Assembly: GCF_001678845.1 (NCBI RefSeq)
Contig: NZ_MAIQ01000001.1
Coordinates: 23,146 to 87,145 of the forward strand
DNA: 64,000 nucleotides
Reading direction: 5' to 3'
Source: Christensenella intestinihominis
GTDB lineage: Bacteria > Bacillota > Clostridia > Christensenellales > Christensenellaceae
The notes under the pieces were generated by a model, which saw nothing but the letters and a program-made list of their open reading frames with translations, had not been told where the DNA came from and made no database searches. The translations under genes were made by a program, and so were the position numbers. Within the stretch, counting starts at the first letter, position 1, and the number at the start of each line of letters is the position of its first letter. Of this stretch, positions 8,463 to 15,918 are shown one piece after another.

Positions 8463-9425
8463 ATGAGCAGTAAATGTTTTATCTACGATCCGGCGCCATG
8501 GCTGCCGTTCAGGGATCGGGAAATCCTCGAAAAATGCCGTAATATAAGGCAGGCGGATATGGAAAAAACGGTTTTTGAAAACCCGGATTTCAAGCTGCTG
8601 CTGGTCTATGATGCGCGGAACTATTTTGTTACGGATTTGTTCTGCCGCATAAAAAAATCGGATATGGAAGACCGCAAGCTTACAGTCATTGTGCCCGGGC
8701 ATGAAAATTCACTCTATATCAGCCTGACGGAAGCATTGAACAAATATCGTGTCAGCCTGCGTAACGTTCACATCTTTTTACAATCCGAATATGCGGATGA
8801 AAATGGAAATGTCGCTCCGGCAGGGTATGGATGCGGAAAGCAATATCAGTTCATGAAGTATTTTTATGGACGCCTGGATAAAGATTTGCGGCCTCCGCGG
8901 GAAAATATTGTGCCGATAACAACAAAAAATGTCGCCGCCTATTCCGATCTGATCGACGAGTGCGGGAACGGCGGGGCGGATGCTGTTTATACCAGCGTGT
9001 GCTGGTCCGGACGGATTGCGGGAATCGACCCGGTTAAAGAGTTTTCCGCCGGGAGCATGGAGGAGTACCTGCGGCTTACATCGCGGGTAATAACCCCGTT
9101 GCCGGAATCGATTGCGGAAGAATCGCTGCATGGAATTTTTGGATGCTCGGGCGATGTTGCCAACGTTCCGCCCAAAATGGCGACAATCGGCCCGCGGGAC
9201 GTCGCACACGCAAGGGATCACGCGGAGTTTCAATTCCGTGCGCCGTGCGGCGCGAATACTTCGTGGCAGAGGCTGATTTCACGTCTTATGCTGTTTGGAC
9301 CGGTAACGCAGCAGGTTCCTGCGTCAATGCTGAGATTGTTCAAGGGGCGCTGTTATACGGATTTTGCGATTTCACAGGATATTTATTACCCGCCGGACAG
9401 CGATCCGCTGCAAGAATGGCTATAA
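8463..9425 (+). CDS. NagB-like protein 1, catalytic residues lost
   Basis: First of three tandem paralogues (320 residues) with the glucosamine-6-phosphate isomerase/6-phosphogluconolactonase fold. All three share an N-terminal block (P..W.P..D..IL..CRNIR..ME) that NagB lacks. Here the NagB catalytic segment FxMDE is FLQSE (Ser108 where NagB has the proton-acceptor Asp72) and the GHxAF segment is GRIAG (Arg184 in place of His143). With both residues gone, isomerase/deaminase chemistry of the NagB type is unlikely; it may be a partner or regulatory subunit of the next two proteins. The start follows GGAGGG by about 6 nt. Confidence 0.75.
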   Translation: MSSKCFIYDPAPWLPFRDREILEKCRNIRQADMEKTVFENPDFKLLLVYDARNYFVTDLFCRIKKSDMEDRKLTVIVPGHENSLYISLTEALNKYRVSLRNVHIFLQSEYADENGNVAPAGYGCGKQYQFMKYFYGRLDKDLRPPRENIVPITTKNVAAYSDLIDECGNGGADAVYTSVCWSGRIAGIDPVKEFSAGSMEEYLRLTSRVITPLPESIAEESLHGIFGCSGDVANVPPKMATIGPRDVAHARDHAEFQFRAPCGANTSWQRLISRLMLFGPVTQQVPASMLRLFKGRCYTDFAISQDIYYPPDSDPLQEWL

Positions 9426-9440
9426 GGGAGGTGCTATCGA

Positions 9441-10391
9441 ATGAATGAAAATACTTTTACATTCCGGCCATCCGAATGGATTCCGGTCAAGGATAAAAAG
9501 ATTTTGGATTACTGCCGTAACATCAGGCGTGATGAAATGGAAACGCTTCCGCATCCCTGTGAGGATTACAAAGTCCGCGTTGTTCCGAATCCATCCAGCG
9601 CAATTACGGCGGAGCTTTTCAACTGGGTTTGGCGTTCTGACCTGGAAGACAGGAAAACGGTCATTATCTTTCCAAATTCATGGAAAGAAATTTATTCCGC
9701 GGTGGGCAGGATGTGCAATGAGAACAACATCAGCGCGCGGAATATCCATGCGTTTTGTATGGACGAATGGGCCGATGCCGACGGGAATGTAGCGCCGATT
9801 TCCTATGCGCCGTCTTTGGGCGGGGAATTTCTCCGGCATTTCTATATGAGTTTCCGGCCGGACCTGCGTCCGCCGCTGGAACAAATGCATTACTATACCA
9901 ATGAAAATATCGAACATTATTCCGACTTGATTGAAGAAACGGGAGACGGAGGCGCGGACCTTATCATATCGGCGACAGGGTGGATTGGCCATACTGCCTT
10001 TATCGACCCGATGAGCAAGGCGTTCCAGGCTGATTCCCTGGAGGAGTTCCTGACGCTCGGGGCGCGGTTTGTCGACAATCACAGGCTCACAATCATTCAG
10101 AATTCCAATGCGCCGGATTTCGGCGACTGCGGGGATTTGGCCTATACGCCCTGCTGCTCCGTATCCATAGGCCCGCGGGATATTTATCATGCACGGGATC
10201 ATCTGGAACGCCATGACCTTGGCTTTTTGGGCGGATACAGCTCGTGGGAGAGAATGATTTCAAGGCTCCAGCTTTACGGGCCGGTAACCAAAGACGTGCC
10301 CGCTTCGATTTACCAGCTTTCCAAAGGAACGATTTATGTTAGTGAAGATATGGCAAGGCCGATTGAAAGGCATGAGCTGATTGACTACTAA
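9441..10391 (+). CDS. NagB-like sugar-phosphate isomerase/deaminase paralogue 2
   Basis: Second paralogue (316 residues). The segment FCMDEW keeps the Asp equivalent to NagB Asp72 (Asp108), and GHTAFIDP keeps the ring-opening His (His184), with Asp189 where NagB has Glu148. The residue matching NagB Asp141 is not Asp (GWIGH). A cysteine-rich segment YTPCCS is unique to this copy. It starts 15 nt after copy 1 behind GGGAGG. The likely reaction is aldose-ketose isomerisation or deamination of a phosphorylated (amino) sugar, but specificity is not evident. Confidence 0.8.
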   Translation: MNENTFTFRPSEWIPVKDKKILDYCRNIRRDEMETLPHPCEDYKVRVVPNPSSAITAELFNWVWRSDLEDRKTVIIFPNSWKEIYSAVGRMCNENNISARNIHAFCMDEWADADGNVAPISYAPSLGGEFLRHFYMSFRPDLRPPLEQMHYYTNENIEHYSDLIEETGDGGADLIISATGWIGHTAFIDPMSKAFQADSLEEFLTLGARFVDNHRLTIIQNSNAPDFGDCGDLAYTPCCSVSIGPRDIYHARDHLERHDLGFLGGYSSWERMISRLQLYGPVTKDVPASIYQLSKGTIYVSEDMARPIERHELIDY

Positions 10392-10420
10392 AAAATGGAT
10401 TATTGAAAGAGAGGCTTAAA

Positions 10421-11356
10421 ATGAGTAAGAATTTTGATTTCACACCGGCATCCTGGATTCCGTTCCGCGATAAAAATGTGCTTGAGCATTGCAGGAATAT
10501 CAGGCGTGAGGATATGGAAAAACACGAGAATCCAGATTTCAGGATAAAAATTGTTGCAGACGTTACTTCGGTTTTTGTTGCCGATATGTTTACACGGATC
10601 AAGGAATCCGACGAACAGGACAAACCTTTGTCGTTTATTTTACCGAACCCGTGGGCCTCTGCCTATTCGAATGTGGCGCTGTTATGTAACCGTTTTGGGG
10701 TCAGCTGCCGTAATCTCCATACGTTTGATATGGATGAATGGGCCAATGAGGACGGCGAAGTCGCTCCGCTTTCCTATGAAGCGGGACTGGGGCATTCCTT
10801 CCAGAAGTTTTTCTATGAAAAGCTGGACCCGGACCTGCGTCCGCCCGAAGACCACTTCCATTACCCGACGACGCAAAACATTAAGGATTATTCCAAAATT
10901 ATTGAGGACGTCACAGGCGGCGGCGTAGATGTCTGCTATAGCGCGACGGGATGGCCGGGACATATTGCGTTCATTGATCCGGATACGGAGGAATTCAAGG
11001 CTGGATCAATGGAGGAGTTTTTAACGCTCGGGTCGAGGCTGGTTACCCAGCATCCCCTGACGGTTGCAGAGAACTCGCTTTTTGGGGTGTTCGGCAAAAG
11101 CGGAGACGTGGCGAACGTTCCGCCAAGGGCCGCCACAATCGGTCCGCGCGATATCAAAGCGGCCAAAGACCGTTTCGAGATGCATAGCCTTACTTTCATG
11201 GGCGGGGTCGATACATGGCAGCGGATGATCTCCCGGCTGACGTTGTACGGACCGGTCAGCATGCAGGTCCCGGCCTCTATTCTGCAGCTGTTCAAGACGT
11301 CGGTATTTGTCAGCGAGGCGATTGCACAGCCTTTTGAGTGCTGGGAAGCGGAATAA
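10421..11356 (+). CDS. NagB-like sugar-phosphate isomerase/deaminase paralogue 3
   Basis: Third paralogue (311 residues), the closest of the three to NagB around the active site: FDMDEW (Asp105), GHIAFIDP (His181, Asp186) and NVPPRAATIGPRDI, which matches the NagB phosphate/ring-binding region. As in copy 2, the NagB Asp141 position is changed (GWPGH). ATG at 10421 is chosen because AGAGAGG lies about 7 nt upstream; an in-frame ATG 18 nt earlier has no ribosome binding site. A strong hairpin follows before the kinase gene. Confidence 0.8.
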   Translation: MSKNFDFTPASWIPFRDKNVLEHCRNIRREDMEKHENPDFRIKIVADVTSVFVADMFTRIKESDEQDKPLSFILPNPWASAYSNVALLCNRFGVSCRNLHTFDMDEWANEDGEVAPLSYEAGLGHSFQKFFYEKLDPDLRPPEDHFHYPTTQNIKDYSKIIEDVTGGGVDVCYSATGWPGHIAFIDPDTEEFKAGSMEEFLTLGSRLVTQHPLTVAENSLFGVFGKSGDVANVPPRAATIGPRDIKAAKDRFEMHSLTFMGGVDTWQRMISRLTLYGPVSMQVPASILQLFKTSVFVSEAIAQPFECWEAE

Positions 11357-11377
11357 CAATCAGGATACAGCAACTTC

Positions 11378-11410
11378 CTCCGGCATGCGGGAAAAGCCCG
11401 CATACCGGAG
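11378..11410 (+). other. Intercistronic hairpin before the kinase gene
   Basis: A 14-bp stem with one mismatch (11378-11391 with 11397-11410) closes on a 5-nt loop. No T-run follows, so it is not a standard terminator. It may set the relative expression of the isomerase-like genes and the kinase by RNA processing or stability. Confidence 0.5.
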
Positions 11411-11432
11411 GGATTGCCGTGGGGAAAGAAAA

Positions 11433-12923
11433 ATGAAAGACTGCTTAATAGGGCTGGATATCGGGACGACCGGAACCAAAGCGCTGCTTATCGATATACA
11501 CGGGAAAATTCTGGCTTCGTCTTATCGAAGTTACAGGTGCGAAAACAGGAAGCCGGGCTATTCGGAACAGGATGCACGCGATTGGTGGAAAGCGGCATGC
11601 GAAACCGTGCGGGAATGCTGTGAAAAAAGCGAAAGGGGCAATGATGTCGCGGCAATAAGCCTTTCCACGCAAGGGGGAACCTTTGTTCCAGTGGATGCAT
11701 CGGGGAATCCGCTGAAGGCGGCCGTTTTATGGAATGATACGCGGTGCTGGGCGGAAAAAGAAGAGACGGCCCTGACGCTCGGGGAACAATATATTTATGA
11801 TACGACAGGATGGAGCCTTTGCGATTCCATGAATGCCATGCAGATTTTATGGATGAAAAAGCATGAGCCGGAAATGTTCGGACGGGTGGCAAAATTCCTG
11901 TCGGTTCCCGATTATATGACGGGAAAGATGACGGGACGATATGCCGTCGATCTGTCCAACGGCGGAATTAACCAGATGGTAAATATTACTGCCGGCGAAT
12001 GGGATGATAAAATTTTATCGTTTTTGGGAGTATCTGGAAACCAACTGCCGGATGTGGTGCCGTCAGGAGAAATGGCAGGAACCCTGACCAAGGATGCGGC
12101 TCGTGAGTTGGGCCTTAGGAAAGGCGTTCCCGTAATCAGCGGCGGCCATGACCAGTACTGTGTGGCGCTTGGCGCCGGAGCCATCGAAAGCGGCGATGTG
12201 GTGATTGGAACAGGAACCGCATGGGTGGTGACGGCCATCACCGATGCTCCGTGTATTTCAGGGGCCCAGCGCAGCAGGCATACGGTTCGTGGAAAATGGG
12301 GAGAGCTTCTGTCGGTTATAACCGGGGGCGCCTGCCTTGAATGGCTGAGAAAAAATATTTGCCCACTTTCCGGCGGGGAACCGCTCCCCTTTGACGAAAT
12401 AAACGACCATGTAAAAAAAATCGAGGCGGGCGCGGACGGCATGACTTTCTATCCTTATCTTGCAGGAGCGCCGTATCCTTTAACAAGGTCTGATTTCCGG
12501 GGCGCTTTTACCGGACTGGACCTGGCGCATGGGAAATACCATATGGCAAGGGCCGTCATGGAAGGCGTAGCATATCAAATCGCCTGGATACTGGAAACGT
12601 TCCGCCTGGCCGGATATAAGATGAAAGAAATTAAAATACTGGGTGGAGCGTCAAAAAGCGATGTGTGGACGCAGATTATAGCAGACATCACGGGAGTACC
12701 CTTGCTGGTGCCGCAGGTTGCCGATATTGCTTGTGTCGGGGCGGCGGTGCTGGCGGGTGTCGGATGCGGATTATTCCACAGTTTTCGCGAAGGGACGGAG
12801 GCGCTAGCAGCGGATTTCTGCCATATTTCTCCCGGACGGAATGCCAGGGTTTATCCGGCGCTGTTTGAAAAATTCAAGGACCATGCGGCGGCGGCCGGCG
12901 GCTTGGATAAATTGACCGTTTGA
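11433..12923 (+). CDS. FGGY-family carbohydrate kinase (xylulokinase/fuculokinase-like)
   Basis: This 496-residue protein has the FGGY two-domain pattern: N-terminal GLDIGTTGTKALLID (phosphate 1 region), the hinge GGHDQYCVALGAG, and C-terminal ILGGASKSDVWTQIIADITG with the adenosine-binding GCVGAA-like segment. Family members phosphorylate pentoses, hexoses, polyols or quinones. The substrate is not readable, but a kinase beside three sugar-phosphate isomerase-like genes argues that the pathway handles a sugar or polyol. ATG at 11433 follows GGGGAAAG; the upstream open frame overlaps the previous gene and is not used. Confidence 0.9.
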   Translation: MKDCLIGLDIGTTGTKALLIDIHGKILASSYRSYRCENRKPGYSEQDARDWWKAACETVRECCEKSERGNDVAAISLSTQGGTFVPVDASGNPLKAAVLWNDTRCWAEKEETALTLGEQYIYDTTGWSLCDSMNAMQILWMKKHEPEMFGRVAKFLSVPDYMTGKMTGRYAVDLSNGGINQMVNITAGEWDDKILSFLGVSGNQLPDVVPSGEMAGTLTKDAARELGLRKGVPVISGGHDQYCVALGAGAIESGDVVIGTGTAWVVTAITDAPCISGAQRSRHTVRGKWGELLSVITGGACLEWLRKNICPLSGGEPLPFDEINDHVKKIEAGADGMTFYPYLAGAPYPLTRSDFRGAFTGLDLAHGKYHMARAVMEGVAYQIAWILETFRLAGYKMKEIKILGGASKSDVWTQIIADITGVPLLVPQVADIACVGAAVLAGVGCGLFHSFREGTEALAADFCHISPGRNARVYPALFEKFKDHAAAAGGLDKLTV

Positions 12924-12945
12924 TTAAAAGAAGGAGTAATTTGAA

Positions 12946-13995
12946 ATGAGCCTTTTTGAAGTAACTGATTTGGATCGAAACATTTATGATGAAAAACTAA
13001 GGGATTTCCTGCCGGAACAAATTATTGATATCCATACGCATGTATATCTGAGAAAGTTCAAAAAGGAAAAAAATCCCGCTGTACAGACCCGGGTAGTGGC
13101 ATGGCCGGAGATGGTTGCCCGTGACAACAGCATCGAAGACCTTATGGAATCCTACGGGCTGATGTTTCCCGGCAAAGACGTAAAGGCGCTGATTTTTTCA
13201 AACCTGAGCCACGGGGACGACGGGGCGGCGGCTAACCGCTATGTTTCGGAAAGCTCGCAAAAAAGCGGATATCCCGCGCTTTACTTTTCCTACCCCTTCC
13301 AAAGCGCTGAAGAAATAGAACGGGAAATAATTTCAGGCGGTTTCCTGGGGTTGAAATCCTACCTGTCATTATCCCCGGAATATATTCCGGAAGCTGAAAT
13401 TCGTATTTTTGATTTTTTTCCTCCGCATCAGCTGGACGTGTTGGACCGGCATGGCTGGATCATGATGCTGCATATTCCCCGTAATGGAAGGCTGAAGGAC
13501 CCGGTAAATATCGAGCAGATACTGGAAATAAAACAAAAATATCCCGGAATCAAGCTGATTATCGCACATATTGGACGGGCGTATACGACCGATGACATCG
13601 GGGATGCTTTTGAACGGCTTGCTCCGGCGGACGACCTTTTGTTCGACTTTACAGCGAACTGTAACCAGGAAGTGATAGAAAGGCTGATTGAAGCGGTAGG
13701 ACCGAAGCGCATCCTGTTCGGCAGCGATTTGCCAATCCTGCGTATGCGCACGCACAGGATTACGGAAAATGGAACCTATGTCAACCTTGTGCCGCCCGGC
13801 ATGTATGGGGATGTATCGAAAGATTCGCACATGCGGGAGGTCGGCGAAGAAGAAGGAAAGAAGATCACCTTTTTCATGTATGAAGAAATACTGGCTTTTA
13901 AGCGCGCGGCGGCCTCGTGCGGGCTGAGGCCGGAAGATGTGAAGGATGTATTTTACGGCAATGCGAAGCGCCTGATCGACGAAGTAAGAAAGTAA
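12946..13995 (+). CDS. Amidohydrolase-2 family metal-dependent hydrolase
   Basis: This 349-residue TIM-barrel hydrolase (PF04909 type) shows the metal-binding HxH in IIDIHTHVY (His30, His32), a barrel His in LIIAHIGRAY, and the catalytic Asp in ILFGSDLPI. The family includes decarboxylases, lactonases and uronate-related enzymes. It is the last gene of the catabolic operon; GAAGGAG lies 9 nt upstream and a terminator follows 58 nt after the stop. Confidence 0.87.
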   Translation: MSLFEVTDLDRNIYDEKLRDFLPEQIIDIHTHVYLRKFKKEKNPAVQTRVVAWPEMVARDNSIEDLMESYGLMFPGKDVKALIFSNLSHGDDGAAANRYVSESSQKSGYPALYFSYPFQSAEEIEREIISGGFLGLKSYLSLSPEYIPEAEIRIFDFFPPHQLDVLDRHGWIMMLHIPRNGRLKDPVNIEQILEIKQKYPGIKLIIAHIGRAYTTDDIGDAFERLAPADDLLFDFTANCNQEVIERLIEAVGPKRILFGSDLPILRMRTHRITENGTYVNLVPPGMYGDVSKDSHMREVGEEEGKKITFFMYEEILAFKRAAASCGLRPEDVKDVFYGNAKRLIDEVRK

Positions 13996-14053
13996 ATCCA
14001 TTCGTACGCTTATCGGTATGCTGCGTAAATACAACAAAATTCCCAGCCTGAAG

Positions 14054-14082
14054 GAAGATGCGTAAAAAGCATCTTCTTTTTT
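14054..14082 (+). terminator. Intrinsic terminator of the catabolic operon
   Basis: An 8-bp stem GAAGATGC / GCATCTTC (14054-14061 and 14069-14076) with a 7-nt loop is followed by six T residues. Confidence 0.9.
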
Positions 14083-14118
14083 GTGGAGGAAACAGCCTGT
14101 CCTCCGCTTCAAAAGATC

Positions 14119-14173
14119 GTAAGAATATCGTAAGGATTTTAAACGATTCCCGTTAAGAAGTGCGGCTTATAAT
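14119..14173 (+). promoter_or_regulatory. Promoter with in-phase hexamer repeats (putative response-regulator site)
   Basis: A perfect -10 TATAAT (14168-14173) has no good -35 box. Upstream are CGTAAG (14119-14124), N5, CGTAAG (14130-14135), and a further CGTTAA (14152-14157) exactly two 11-bp steps on. Direct hexamers with 11-bp period are the usual binding pattern of OmpR/PhoB-family response regulators, so this promoter is probably activator-dependent. A related repeat occurs in the promoter at 15171-15201. Confidence 0.55.
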
Positions 14174-14200
14174 TGAAGTATCAAATAAAGAAAAGGAGTG

Positions 14201-14320
14201 ATGAAAGTGAAAAAAATGTTTTATGCGGTGATGGTTTTTGTAAGCGCCTTCTTTTTGGTCAATGCGGGGATGAGCGAAACCGAAACACTCGGAATCATTC
14301 CTGACTATAAAAAAGCATAG
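14201..14320 (+). CDS. 39-residue hydrophobic small peptide
   Basis: A short gene with an excellent ribosome binding site (AAAAGGAG, 6 nt before ATG) encodes 39 residues: a basic N-terminus (MKVKK), a hydrophobic stretch at about 6-21 and an acidic/polar tail ending in DYKKA. It may be a signal-anchored or exported small peptide. It starts a two-gene unit with the ABC ATPase 11 nt downstream and follows the regulated promoter at 14119-14173. No family is recognised. It could be a leader peptide for the ATPase, or a sensor or accessory peptide for it. Confidence 0.6.
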   Translation: MKVKKMFYAVMVFVSAFFLVNAGMSETETLGIIPDYKKA

Positions 14321-14331
14321 GACAAAGGGTT

Positions 14332-15099
14332 ATGGAACATTTGCTTTGGGTGGACGACATTGAAAAGATATATGGCGGCAGGAGGAATGTCTCAAGGGCG
14401 CTTGCCGGGGTCAGCTTCGGCGTAGACAAAGGGGAGTTTGTCGGGATTATGGGGCCGTCAGGCAGCGGGAAGACGACCCTGCTCAATTGTATTTCGGCAA
14501 TCGATACCGTAACGACAGGACATGTTTATATCAACGGAACCGATGTTGCCCAGATAAAGCCGGAACATCTTGCCCGGTTTCGGCGGGAGCAGCTGGGGCT
14601 TGTGTTCCAGGAGTTTGGGCTCATCGATTCACTGACTGCCTATGAAAATATAGCGCTTACGCTTACGATCAACCAAATCAACTATAAGGAGCTGCGCGTT
14701 CTTGTCGCGCAGGTGGCAGACGCGCTCGAAATCAGCGATATCCTGGACAAATATCCGGGGGAGTTATCCGGCGGCCAGAAGCAGCGTGTGGCGGCTGCCC
14801 GAGCAATTGTGACGCAGCCCGCGCTGGTGCTCGCGGACGAACCGACCGGGGCGCTTGACTCCCGCGCCGCCCGCCGGATGCTTGAAAGTTTTGCCAATAT
14901 GAATAAGCGTCTTCATGCTACGATCCTTATGGTAACCCATGACGCATTTGCGGCAAGCTATTGCAGCCGGGTCCTGTTTTTGAGGGACGGAGAAATTTTC
15001 ACGGAAATCCGGCGGGGAAATCTTGTGCGCAGCGCTTTTTTTAAGAAGGTGTTGGATGTCGTATCCCTTTTGGGAGGGGATACGGAGAACGCCGGTTAA
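14332..15099 (+). CDS. BceA/MacB-type ABC transporter ATPase without adjacent permease
   Basis: This 255-residue ATPase has Walker A GPSGSGKT (about residues 43-50), Q-loop [11 protein letters not shown], signature [14 protein letters not shown], Walker [14 protein letters not shown] and the switch His in VTHDAFAA. The tail ([11 protein letters not shown]...[14 protein letters not shown]) is typical of BceA-type ATPases of antimicrobial-peptide detoxification modules. These are normally followed by a large ten-helix permease (BceB); here the gene ends at a terminator 38 nt on and a two-component system follows. The permease must be elsewhere or lost. Confidence 0.88.
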   Translation: MEHLLWVDDIEKIYGGRRNVSRALAGVSFGVDKGEFVGIMGPSGSGKTTLLNCISAIDTVTTGHVYINGTDVAQIKPEHLARFRREQLGLVFQEFGLIDSLTAYENIALTLTINQINYKELRVLVAQVADALEISDILDKYPGELSGGQKQRVAAARAIVTQPALVLADEPTGALDSRAARRMLESFANMNKRLHATILMVTHDAFAASYCSRVLFLRDGEIFTEIRRGNLVRSAFFKKVLDVVSLLGGDTENAG

Positions 15100-15136
15100 T
15101 TTTCGGAGAAAATTTATTAAGCGGATAAATGATTGC

Positions 15137-15159
15137 AAGGCGGTGAAAGCCGCCTTTTT
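15137..15159 (+). terminator. Intrinsic terminator after the ABC ATPase gene
   Basis: A 7-bp stem AAGGCGG / CCGCCTT (15137-15143 and 15150-15156) with a 6-nt loop runs into a T tract (15155-15159). Confidence 0.85.
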
Positions 15160-15170
15160 ATATAAGAAAG

Positions 15171-15201
15171 CGTTACAAAATCATAACGGGTATGCTATAA
15201 T
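15171..15201 (+). promoter_or_regulatory. Promoter of the two-component operon, extended -10 with hexamer repeat
   Basis: An extended -10 (TGC-TATAAT, -10 at 15196-15201) is preceded by CGTTAC (15171-15176), N5, CATAAC (15182-15187). This hexamer-N5-hexamer resembles the pair upstream of the 39-residue peptide gene (pattern CRTWAS-N5-CRTWAS) and overlaps the -35 region. Autoregulation by the response regulator encoded next is a reasonable inference. Confidence 0.6.
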
Positions 15202-15231
15202 AAATTAATGTCTTAATAAGGAGCATTCATT

Positions 15232-15918
15232 ATGGCAAAAAATATTTTGATTGTGGATGACGAGCCGACTTTGGTGAAGGGCCTGCGTTTTAATTTAGAA
15301 CAACAAGAGGGCTATGTGATCGACGTTGCTTATGACGGGGAGGAAGCGTTAAATATTTTTGATCCGGAAAAGCATGACCTTATTCTCCTGGATTTGATGC
15401 TGCCTAAGATCGACGGGATGGAAGTATGCCAGAAAATACGCAGCGTATCGGAAGTGCCGATCATCATGCTGACCGCAAAAGGCGAAGATATGGATAAGAT
15501 TATGGGCCTTGAATTTGGTGCGGATGATTATATGACCAAGCCGTTTAATATGCTTGAACTGAAAGCACGCATTAAGACGATCCTCCGTCGGGCGGGTGCG
15601 CAGAAAACGGTGGCCGATACGCAGGCAATCCAGGTGAAAGACATGAAGGTCAACCTGATTAACCGCAGTGTGGAAATCAAAGGGGAAGACGTCAACCTTA
15701 CCGCGAAGGAATTTGACCTGCTGAACCTTTTTATTACAAACAGGGGCAAGGTGTTTGACAGGAACACGCTGCTGGAGCTCGTTTGGAAACACCAGGGGGA
15801 TTTGCGCACGGTGGATGTGCACATTCGCCGCCTTCGTGAAAAAATTGAGCAAAATCCGGCGAAACCGGAATATATCTTAACAAAATGGGGAGTTGGCTAT
15901 TATTTTACGAACAAATAA
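15232..15918 (+). CDS. OmpR/PhoB-family response regulator
   Basis: This 228-residue DNA-binding regulator has a receiver domain (residues 1 to about 118) with acidic pocket Asp9/Asp10, phospho-acceptor Asp54 (LLDLMLPKIDG), Thr81 and Lys103, and a C-terminal winged-helix domain with the LTAKEFDLL turn and VDVHIRRLREKI recognition segment. It pairs with the histidine kinase that overlaps its 3' end. It is of the PhoP/WalR type, but the exact orthologue is not certain. Confidence 0.95.
   Translation: MAKNILIVDDEPTLVKGLRFNLEQQEGYVIDVAYDGEEALNIFDPEKHDLILLDLMLPKIDGMEVCQKIRSVSEVPIIMLTAKGEDMDKIMGLEFGADDYMTKPFNMLELKARIKTILRRAGAQKTVADTQAIQVKDMKVNLINRSVEIKGEDVNLTAKEFDLLNLFITNRGKVFDRNTLLELVWKHQGDLRTVDVHIRRLREKIEQNPAKPEYILTKWGVGYYFTNK

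Noticed and set aside
14332-15099. Possible frameshifted remnant of a BceAB operon
   Set aside because: The ATPase is full length with all motifs, and the following sequence is a clean terminator without remnants of permease coding.
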